Source: Candidatus Omnitrophota bacterium (GTDB lineage: Bacteria > Omnitrophota > Gorgyraeia > Duberdicusellales > 4484-171). Taken from it: 6,363 bases of DNA. Shown here in pieces: positions 1 through 5,510 of this stretch. The stretch covers positions 1-6,363 of the forward strand of contig JALOBR010000083.1 in the NCBI GenBank assembly GCA_023228195.1, written 5' to 3'. Every line of letters begins with the position of its first letter. Position 1 is the first letter of the stretch. Below the pieces are notes generated by a model. That model was not told where the DNA came from, did not search any database, and worked only from the letters and a program-made list of their open reading frames with translations. A program made the translations under genes and the position numbers.

Positions 1-1
1 T

Positions 2-313
2 TGTATTTTAATGTGCGTATTATATTTGTTTGTAATAGGCTTAGGGTTCATGTATCCAAGAATCGCTGAATTAGCCGGCGACAGCCAGAGAATAGCTACT
101 GCTACGTTTGTCGGCCCGCTTTATACAATTTTCGGCTTAATTTTCTTTTTCGCTTATTTGATAGCGCTGTTTCTTAAGCCAGGCCGAGGAACATGGGTGT
201 ATAATTTGGTATTAATTTGTTTCGGAATGACCAGCTGCTGCTGTTTACCCATAACGATACCTTTGCTTATTTTCTGGATAAAACCGGAGACTAAAAGCTA
301 TTTTGGGCGCTAA
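2..313 (+). CDS. Hypothetical small membrane protein, probably 5'-partial
   Basis: The frame is open from the first bases of the window, so the true start is probably outside it; the first ATG inside is at 11 and would give 100 residues. The product is very hydrophobic. Counting from that ATG, likely membrane segments lie near residues 1-16, 33-56 and 62-90, with a short charged loop (AELAGDSQR) after the first. Three adjacent cysteines lie at residues 76-78, inside the last segment. The tail, FWIKPETKSYFGR, resembles the Trp/Lys-Pro/Phe ending I associate with small uncharacterised bacterial membrane proteins, but I cannot name a family. No function can be assigned. It is followed by a 156-base gap and the DUF2752 gene on the same strand. 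The coding call is fairly safe; the start and function are not known. Confidence 0.6.
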   Translation, partial: CILMCVLYLFVIGLGFMYPRIAELAGDSQRIATATFVGPLYTIFGLIFFFAYLIALFLKPGRGTWVYNLVLICFGMTSCCCLPITIPLLIFWIKPETKSYFGR

Positions 314-355
314 CAACACGAATGTCCACAAATTGTGTAATGAATTTCTGAATCC

Positions 356-414
356 TCCCGACTCGGCTATATACGTCAAAATTCTTTTCGACAATTTTGA
401 CGACCTCGTCGGGA
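356..414. repeat. Nested inverted repeat in the gap between the two plus-strand genes
   Basis: An outer pair TCCCGAC (356-362) / GTCGGGA (408-414) encloses a perfect 10-bp inner pair CGTCAAAATT (374-383) / AATTTTGACG (393-402) with a 9-base loop. Neither strand has a T-run after the stem, so it does not look like an intrinsic terminator. It could be a protein-binding site, a small mobile or repetitive element, an RNA structure, or a chance result in decayed coding sequence. The rest of the 314-469 gap holds no gene I can support and no convincing promoter. Confidence 0.45.
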
Positions 415-469
415 TAGTCTTTGGCACATTTAACCCAGGCAAAGTCGGGGTTAAATGCGCGTCGATTAA

Positions 470-856
470 ATGAAAAAAATAGCCATATCTTCTTCCTTAA
501 TCCTTCGCTCGCTTGCCGGCAGCATACTGCTATGCTCGCTTGCTTCAGGCATTGCTTTATATCTTTTTAAGATAGACATCATTGAACTTTTGCCTAAAAC
601 GCATTTTTGTTTATTCCGCCTTATAACCGGATTCGATTGCCCTTTTTGCGGCACAACGCGAGCGTTCTTAGCCCTGGGCCAGCTGAATTTAACGAAAGCG
701 ATTTCCTTTAATCCTCTTTCAATAATATTACTGGCCGTGATGGTTATTTATTTATACTTAAAGAAAATTCCATTATGGCTGCAACATAAAGCCTGGGCTT
801 ATTTATTCGCATTTGTCGTAGTTGTAGCCTGGGCGATGCGGCTGGCTAGAGCGTAA
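470..856 (+). CDS. DUF2752 family membrane protein
   Basis: The 128-residue product has the core of the DUF2752 family: an aromatic/Cys-rich stretch DCPFCGTTRAFLALG (residues 56-70), followed about ten residues later by a conserved Asn-Pro (N81-P82) opening a membrane helix. The family consensus is close to CPxCGxTRA...NP. Likely membrane helices are 11-33, 82-97 and 107-124; K98-K99 and the LQHK stretch between the last two suggest that loop is cytoplasmic. The family has no settled function. C57 and C60 form a CxxC pair near the membrane surface, with C47 and C22 nearby, so a redox or metal role is possible but unproven. ATG 470 is the earliest possible start, because an in-frame TAA (467-469) abuts it. 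No clear Shine-Dalgarno precedes it. It converges with the minus-strand gene ending at 868, only 11 bases away. Confidence 0.85.
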   Translation: MKKIAISSSLILRSLAGSILLCSLASGIALYLFKIDIIELLPKTHFCLFRLITGFDCPFCGTTRAFLALGQLNLTKAISFNPLSIILLAVMVIYLYLKKIPLWLQHKAWAYLFAFVVVVAWAMRLARA

Positions 857-867
857 ACATAATAATC

Positions 868-3240
868 TTATTTGCCTTGCCTTAAAGAAGCGGCTGACAA
901 GAATATCCAGGCAAACAAATTCATCCCCGCCACCAATAAACAGGTCTGCAAAATTCCTATTACAGGGATTAAAAAGATAGCAGTTACGAAAGCAGCGATG
1001 CAAGAACCGAATAAATCCAGGGCATAAGTCAGCCCGCCGATCCTAGCAGAGTCTCCTTCTTTTTTTAAGCAAACTTTATTCACGTAAGAAAATTGTGCGC
1101 CGCACAGAATTCCGCAAACTACAGGAAGCAGTATAAAAATCACATTTTCGCCGAAATTATTTACTGCGGAAGATTTTGTGTTAATAAGCAAGCTAAAAAT
1201 AAACGGCAGGGCTAGCGCGTATGCAAAAATTAGGAATTGCATTAACTTAAGCGCCTTGAATTCTTCTTTAAAAATTGAAAATCTTACGGCGCAATAGCTA
1301 CCCAATACAAGCCCCACCATAAACGCGCTTAGGATAAAACCTAATTTATAAAACAAATAACCATAAATAATTTGAAAAGTAAGTAAAATTATAACTTGAA
1401 TAGCCATTGCGCTGAAACCTGTAATTGCCATAGAAAAAAAACTGATTTCATCACGGAAATCAATCGATTTTAATCTTAAAAACCCGATAAACCCTGCGAT
1501 AAACATTAAACCGGCAAAGATTATCCATATATTTAGCGCGTTTGCTGATCTTAAGAGCCAGGTAAACACAGAATCTTTAAAATAAGTTGTCAAAAATGTC
1601 AGGTTATAGAAATATCCGGCTGGCTTTAAATCATAATTTGGCAGAGCGCCAATTTTTTCTTTTAAAACATTCTCAACATAAGAAACTCTCTGCGGGGATA
1701 ATTTAGAAAATAAATAATATTCTCTGACATACTTTGCGTCAATATTTCGTTCATTTAAGCGTATTAGAATTTCTTTATAATCATAAGTAAGGTAACTTTT
1801 TCCGGTTGAAGCTATAAAATATGCGGTATCTCCGGGAATTATTTTTATATCGTCAAAGGAGTGTTTAAGCGAGAAATAAATCGATTGTAAAAAATACTTT
1901 AATTCCCTGTTTATATAGTTTTCCGAGGAATTAAGCGAAAAAGCGACTATCGCATTATCGTTAAGCATATTTCTAAGCTGCTCAAAAAATTCAACCGTAT
2001 AGTAGCGGTTTATATGGGCGCTTAAAGGCGAACCCGCGTGAATAAGAATACAGTCATATTTTGTTGTTTCTGATTTTACAAAGAATCTGGCATCAATATT
2101 TTTTATGCTTACTCTTTTATCATTTAAGCCTTTTTGCAAATCCTGCGGAAGATGTTTTTTCGAAAGCCTTATAATCAAAGGGTCTACCTCAAGATAATCG
2201 ACCTGTCTAACAGGATATTTTAAAATTTCATCAAGCAATCCGGTAGTGCCTCCTCCGATTAGAAGAACAGTTTTAGGATTCGGGTGCATAAGCAAAGCAA
2301 AATGGACGCTCTCCTCTGCAATCATTTTGTTATCCGGTATTGCGGCAAGCAAAAGCCCGTTTTCAAAAAATACTATCTGGTTACCGCGTTTCGCTACCGT
2401 TATATTCGCGTAAATTGAATTTCTTGAATCAATAACCTTATATCCTTTCCATTGGATACCGGATATATAAGAATTAATCTTTTCTACTCCTGATGACATT
2501 AGCAATAGAGAAAATGCAAGAATTAGCGTTCCGTAAAGCGCCAGGCAAAATTTCCTTAGATGTTCCTGAGAAAAGAAAACCAGCAGAAACGCAAAAATAA
2601 GGTTAACAATAGACAAAAATACGATAATTTCAAAAGAATCAAACAAGCGCACAAGGAAAAAACTGACCAATATTCCCGCAATGCCTGAACCTACTGCCTC
2701 CAGGATATACACGCCGGAAATTTTACCGGAAAGAGCTTTAATTTTTGTGTTACTTGAGCCCTGTATAGGCGACGCCCCGCTCAATCTTTTGTGAGCCGGC
2801 GTAATAAATGAAAATATAGGGAAGGGATACAAACTGCAGGCGAGCGAAAACATGTATCCGAAAAACACACACACAGGAAAAAGCAATATGAAGCTTGCTG
2901 CGGCAATAGGAAATAACGGAACTATTTCTCCTACCTTGAAATTCATTATCGTTTTAGACAAGCGTATCAAAACAAGACAAACTGGCAAAAGTAAACTTAC
3001 AACAACGAGGCAAAATGAAAATAAAGTGGCCTGTTGGGTTTTCTTTTTAGAAAAAATATGGAAAATAAAACTACCGATTGCAACTGAAATCAGCCAACTT
3101 GCCAAAATAAAACCTATAGATAATTCATTTCCGTAAAAAACAACCAGAAATTCTCTTATAAATACAATTTGCGCACTAAGCGCAGAGAACCCGGAAAGTA
3201 TTATTGAGAAACCGATTATTCGATTTAAATGTTTATTCAT
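868..3240 (-). CDS. Membrane protein with inserted spermidine-synthase-like domain (fused MFS/spermidine synthase type)
   Basis: The 790-residue protein has three parts: about seven membrane helices (residues 8-250), a soluble Rossmann domain (about 265-555), and about seven more helices (571-780). The soluble part follows the spermidine synthase/methyltransferase plan: VLLIGGG nucleotide loop at 325-331, YLEVDP at 349-354 with acidic E351 placed to hold a ribose, NIDARFF at 381-387, YDCILIHAGSP at 395-405 and YYTVEFFE at 413-420. In true spermidine synthases the fourth motif carries the catalytic Asp (DxxDP type); here it reads HAGSP, and the usual YHE and LDG...Q motifs upstream are changed too. 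Ordinary spermidine synthesis is therefore doubtful, and the substrate is unknown. The membrane halves look like duplicates. The start is fixed by an in-frame TAG directly upstream; no Shine-Dalgarno is visible. It follows the CcdA-like gene by 42 bases, and no terminator is seen after it. Confidence 0.88.
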   Translation of the reverse strand: MNKHLNRIIGFSIILSGFSALSAQIVFIREFLVVFYGNELSIGFILASWLISVAIGSFIFHIFSKKKTQQATLFSFCLVVVSLLLPVCLVLIRLSKTIMNFKVGEIVPLFPIAAASFILLFPVCVFFGYMFSLACSLYPFPIFSFITPAHKRLSGASPIQGSSNTKIKALSGKISGVYILEAVGSGIAGILVSFFLVRLFDSFEIIVFLSIVNLIFAFLLVFFSQEHLRKFCLALYGTLILAFSLLLMSSGVEKINSYISGIQWKGYKVIDSRNSIYANITVAKRGNQIVFFENGLLLAAIPDNKMIAEESVHFALLMHPNPKTVLLIGGGTTGLLDEILKYPVRQVDYLEVDPLIIRLSKKHLPQDLQKGLNDKRVSIKNIDARFFVKSETTKYDCILIHAGSPLSAHINRYYTVEFFEQLRNMLNDNAIVAFSLNSSENYINRELKYFLQSIYFSLKHSFDDIKIIPGDTAYFIASTGKSYLTYDYKEILIRLNERNIDAKYVREYYLFSKLSPQRVSYVENVLKEKIGALPNYDLKPAGYFYNLTFLTTYFKDSVFTWLLRSANALNIWIIFAGLMFIAGFIGFLRLKSIDFRDEISFFSMAITGFSAMAIQVIILLTFQIIYGYLFYKLGFILSAFMVGLVLGSYCAVRFSIFKEEFKALKLMQFLIFAYALALPFIFSLLINTKSSAVNNFGENVIFILLPVVCGILCGAQFSYVNKVCLKKEGDSARIGGLTYALDLFGSCIAAFVTAIFLIPVIGILQTCLLVAGMNLFAWIFLSAASLRQGK

Positions 3241-3282
3241 AAGCTAAGTTAAAAAGCGGGTGACAACGGGGCAGACATCTTA

Positions 3283-3939
3283 TTATCTAAACAACAGCTT
3301 CACGCCGAACGCAATAAGCAAAATTGCGCATATTACCCTGAGGACAAGCCTGGCTTTTTCTGACTTCAATATTTTATTTAAAAAACCTGCCAAAACTCCC
3401 GAAAAACTTCCAAGTATGAGCATTGTTGACACGAATGTGCCGAGTCCAAAGAAGAATGCGTAAAGCATCCCCATAAACACATTCTTCGACATTATGCCGA
3501 TTTCAAATAATAATACCGTAAGTGGAAAACATGGAATTATCCCCATTACAAATCCAAGCACAAAAATATTGCTTCTGCCGAAAAATCCATCCAGAAATTT
3601 GCAGCTCCAGGAACTTTTGTTTCTCGATAAAACAACAAGACAACCAAGAAAAACGCTTATTATCCCGGCTATAGAATTAAATAATATTCTTTGCTCTACA
3701 TGAATGAATTGCCTGAAGAAACCGATAAAAGCTGCTACTAAAAATCCAAGCATGATGTATGAGATAAGCCTTCCGGTGGAAAATATAAAAACGTCTAAAA
3801 GTGACTGCAAAAACTTTCTTTGCGCGCCTGCGATATACATAGCAAGCAATGGCGTGCAGGATAAAAAACAAGGGCCTGATATATTAAAAGTAAACCCTAT
3901 TACAAAAAGTTGTAAAGCGGTGGTTAAAGCATCAGACAT
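3283..3939 (-). CDS. CcdA/DsbD-like (TauE/SafE-annotated) thiol-redox membrane protein
   Basis: This 218-residue protein has about six membrane helices and resembles the CcdA/DsbD transmembrane superfamily, including the members often annotated as sulfite exporter TauE/SafE or DsbD_2. The two half-repeats each carry a Pro-Cys signature: GPCFLSCTPLL (C24, C28) in the first helix and IIPCFPL (C137) in the fourth. In CcdA and DsbD the equivalent cysteines pass reducing equivalents from cytoplasmic thioredoxin to thiol proteins outside the membrane. GRLISYIMLG (56-65) is another family hallmark. No thioredoxin-like partner is encoded in the window. The start codon lies 6 bases after the amrS stop, in the same frame, with only a weak GGGAA upstream, so translation is probably coupled to amrS. 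A metal or sulfite transport role is the main alternative, but the paired Pro-Cys motifs favour redox. Confidence 0.8.
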   Translation of the reverse strand: MSDALTTALQLFVIGFTFNISGPCFLSCTPLLAMYIAGAQRKFLQSLLDVFIFSTGRLISYIMLGFLVAAFIGFFRQFIHVEQRILFNSIAGIISVFLGCLVVLSRNKSSWSCKFLDGFFGRSNIFVLGFVMGIIPCFPLTVLLFEIGIMSKNVFMGMLYAFFFGLGTFVSTMLILGSFSGVLAGFLNKILKSEKARLVLRVICAILLIAFGVKLLFR

Positions 3940-3945
3940 AATTTT

Positions 3946-5037
3946 TCATTCCCATATTCCTGCGATTTTATATCCGCAAAATTTGCATTTATTGTTCTTT
4001 ATGTTATTTTGAAGAATATTATAACCAACCCGTCCTATAACTACCTTTTTACAACCAGGGCAATAGGTGTTTTCCTGCGGATGCCCGGGAACATTACCTA
4101 TGTAAACATATTTTAGCCCTACTTCTTTCGCGATGCTAAAGGCTTCTTCAAGCTTGCTTGTTGGCGTCGGCGGAAGATTTTGCAGTTTAAAAGAAGGGGT
4201 AAAACGGCTAAAATGCAAAGGCACCTCATCTCCAAGGTTTTCTTTAATCCAAAAACACATTTTACGGATTTCTCCAGGATCATCATTTTGCCCGGGAATT
4301 ATAAGATTGGTTATCTCAAGCCACACCCCTTCATTTTTTATTGTTTTAAGCGTCGCCAAAACCGGCTCTAACTCCGCCATCATTCCCAGTTTATTATAAA
4401 ATTCCCTGTTGAAGCCTTTTAAATCTATATTAACTGCGTCCATATACTTAAGAAGTTCTTTTAACGGCTCTTCATTTATGTAACCGCAACTATGCATACC
4501 ATTTCTTAATCCTTGCGCCCTGGCAAGCCTGCATATATCAAGCATATATTCGTAAAATACGGTTGGTTCGGTATAGGTATAAACAACAAAGGGGGAACCT
4601 GCTTCCCCTGCCGCGCCTACAACATCCATGGGGGACATATGGTAATTTTCTGTTTCATCGGGCTTCGATTGGGATATTTGCCAATTCTGGCAAAAAAGGC
4701 AACGCATATTACATCCTGCAACAGCTATAGAAAAAGCTGATGTGCCCGGCAACACATGAAAAAAAGGTTTTTTTTCAATTGGGTCAACATGCACTGCTAT
4801 TGGATTTCCATAACCAAGCGAATAAAGTTTACCGTCCTTATTTATCCTTACAGTGCATACGCCGCGCTGTCCGGGCGAAAGAATACATTTTCTCGGGCAC
4901 AGCTGACATTGCACTGATTTTTCCCCTAAGTCTTTCCAATAAAGAGCAGGATGCGGAGCTTGCGCTTTTTCTGCCGCAAATAGCGTCAGTGAAGCCAAAA
5001 ACATTACCATAAAATAAATAAATACTTTTCGTTTCAT
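3946..5037 (-). CDS. amrS: AmmeMemoRadiSam system radical SAM enzyme, with N-terminal signal/anchor segment
   Basis: This 363-residue protein is a full-length member of the AmmeMemoRadiSam radical SAM family. The CxxxCxxC cluster motif is C109, C113, C116 (GCNMRCLFCQNW). Before it are a four-Cys cluster (C44, C47, C51, C61; CQLCPRKC...GVC) and the family signature DPIEKKPFFHVLPG (85-98). After it come YTYTEP (153-158), NIDLKG (203-208), IPGQND (247-252) and a C-terminal pair of CxxC motifs (C326/C329 and C351/C354), likely an auxiliary metal site. The family usually accompanies Memo- and AMMECR1-type proteins; neither is here, and the reaction is not established. Residues 1-27 are extra: MKRK, a hydrophobic run from 5 to 22, then a small polar stretch, like a Sec signal peptide or anchor without twin arginine or lipobox. 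No alternative ATG, GTG or TTG occurs between this segment and the conserved start (ALYWKDL). There is no Shine-Dalgarno; a promoter lies immediately upstream. Confidence 0.92.
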   Translation of the reverse strand: MKRKVFIYFMVMFLASLTLFAAEKAQAPHPALYWKDLGEKSVQCQLCPRKCILSPGQRGVCTVRINKDGKLYSLGYGNPIAVHVDPIEKKPFFHVLPGTSAFSIAVAGCNMRCLFCQNWQISQSKPDETENYHMSPMDVVGAAGEAGSPFVVYTYTEPTVFYEYMLDICRLARAQGLRNGMHSCGYINEEPLKELLKYMDAVNIDLKGFNREFYNKLGMMAELEPVLATLKTIKNEGVWLEITNLIIPGQNDDPGEIRKMCFWIKENLGDEVPLHFSRFTPSFKLQNLPPTPTSKLEEAFSIAKEVGLKYVYIGNVPGHPQENTYCPGCKKVVIGRVGYNILQNNIKNNKCKFCGYKIAGIWE

Positions 5038-5044
5038 TATTATT

Positions 5045-5074
5045 ATTATATCATTTTTAACGCTCTGATTTCAA
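5045..5074 (-). promoter_or_regulatory. Candidate sigma-70-type promoter for amrS, giving a near-leaderless mRNA
   Basis: On the minus strand TTGAAA (5074-5069) is followed after 18 bases by TATAAT (5050-5045), which is itself preceded by TGA (5053-5051), forming an extended -10 (TGnTATAAT). The -35 box matches five of six consensus bases. Seven bases separate the -10 from the amrS ATG at 5037, so transcription would begin at about 5038-5037, essentially on the start codon. This fits the absence of a Shine-Dalgarno there. The -35 lies inside the last codons of ilvN. The region is A/T-rich and includes a short ATT repeat, so a chance match is possible. Confidence 0.55.
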
Positions 5075-5371
5075 AATATTCCCCATATTGAATAACCGTG
5101 TCATTTTGTGTATCAGAACATCACTCCCTGACAATAGTAGGCAGACGCTAACCACATCATAAAGTTTTTTAAGTTGTTTTATAATCTGCTCGATATCTTC
5201 ATCCCGTTTTACAATTAGATAGATATGGCTTTTCACAGATTTTTTAAAAGGAACACATAGAATCCCTTCAAGATTAAAATTTCTGCGCGAGAAAAGGCCT
5301 GTTATGTGCGACATAACACCGGCATGGTTATTAACCGTAAGTTCAACAATGTAATTCTTTATTTTACTCAT
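5057..5371 (-). CDS. ilvN: Acetolactate synthase regulatory (small) subunit
   Basis: The 104-residue protein is a short, single-ACT-domain AHAS regulatory subunit. Residues 7-77 align by eye with E. coli IlvN: IVELTVNNHAGVMSHITGLFSRR, then NFNLEGILCVP, SHIYLIV and a final beta strand VVSVCLLL. The NH-x-GVM turn (15-20) and the GLFSRRNFN helix (25-33) form the part of the ACT domain that binds valine in characterised members, so feedback inhibition by valine is likely. It lacks the C-terminal activation domain of longer IlvH-type subunits (about 160 residues) and has only a short tail (about 79-104). It activates and regulates the IlvB catalytic subunit encoded just upstream, which makes acetolactate or acetohydroxybutyrate for valine, leucine and isoleucine. 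The start is supported by a strong ribosome-binding site at 5382-5376. Its last codons overlap the candidate amrS promoter. Confidence 0.93.
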   Translation of the reverse strand: MSKIKNYIVELTVNNHAGVMSHITGLFSRRNFNLEGILCVPFKKSVKSHIYLIVKRDEDIEQIIKQLKKLYDVVSVCLLLSGSDVLIHKMTRLFNMGNILKSER

Positions 5372-5375
5372 AGCT

Positions 5376-5382
5376 ACCTCCT
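5376..5382 (-). promoter_or_regulatory. Strong Shine-Dalgarno of ilvN
   Basis: AGGAGGT on the minus strand lies 4 bases before the ilvN ATG (5371-5369), a near-perfect match to the anti-Shine-Dalgarno sequence. It fixes the ilvN start. It is the only strong ribosome-binding site in the window, in contrast to amrS, the 790-residue gene and the DUF2752 gene. Confidence 0.85.
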
Positions 5383-5387
5383 AATGA

Positions 5388-5432
5388 GCGCATTATTTTT
5401 CAGGCATTCTAAGCGTAGAAAAATAATAGCGC
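5388..5432 (-). repeat. Long stem-loop just upstream of the ilvN ribosome-binding site
   Basis: On the minus strand GCGCTATTATTTTT (5432-5419) can pair with AAAAATAATGCGC (5400-5388) over 13 Watson-Crick pairs with one bulged base (5428), plus a closing C-G across the 18-base loop. The stem ends only five bases before AGGAGGT. There is no trailing U-run, so it is not a standard terminator. Possible roles are mRNA processing or stabilisation, tuning IlvN output relative to IlvB, or a regulator-binding site. Confidence 0.6.
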
Positions 5433-5442
5433 GAATTGTCCC

Positions 5443-5494
5443 GAAACACTCTCAAAAATTATCGTAGTGATTTTTTTAAGCATTTAGGTGTTTC
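5443..5494 (-). repeat. Second inverted repeat in the ilvB-ilvN spacer
   Basis: GAAACAC (minus strand 5494-5488) pairs with GTGTTTC (5449-5443), seven perfect base pairs enclosing 38 bases. Inside, a weaker A/T pairing of six bases is possible (5475-5470 with 5459-5454). Together with the stem-loop at 5388-5432, this means most of the 139-base spacer could fold in the transcript. Significance is uncertain, because short A/T-rich pairings arise easily by chance. Confidence 0.35.
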
Positions 5495-5510
5495 AGAATA
5501 TATTTCTCTC

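Noticed and set aside
245..442. Minus-strand frame of 65 codons (MPGLNVPKTIP...) in the first gap
   Set aside because: It starts at a TTG, overlaps the plus-strand membrane gene heavily and has a Ser/Arg-rich, shadow-like composition.
857..867. A shared bidirectional terminator between the convergent genes
   Set aside because: The 11-base gap has no inverted repeat and no T-run; any terminator would have to lie within coding sequence and none was seen.
3244..3279. A nine-codon frame between the CcdA-like gene and the 790-residue gene (MSAPLSPAF)
   Set aside because: It has no ribosome-binding site apart from the overlapping end of the previous gene, and nothing suggests a leader peptide; too short to support.
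4133..5012. Several plus-strand frames of 63-90 codons opposite amrS
   Set aside because: They lie wholly antisense to a well-conserved enzyme and have no recognisable motifs; treated as shadows.
5038..5048. ATT trinucleotide run treated as a microsatellite or phase-variation repeat
   Set aside because: Only about four units, and better explained as part of the A/T-rich promoter-start region of amrS.
5388..5432. Reading the ilvB-ilvN stem-loop as an intrinsic terminator
   Set aside because: In the transcript direction the stem is followed by UCAUU and the Shine-Dalgarno, not a U-run, and ilvN must be expressed with ilvB.
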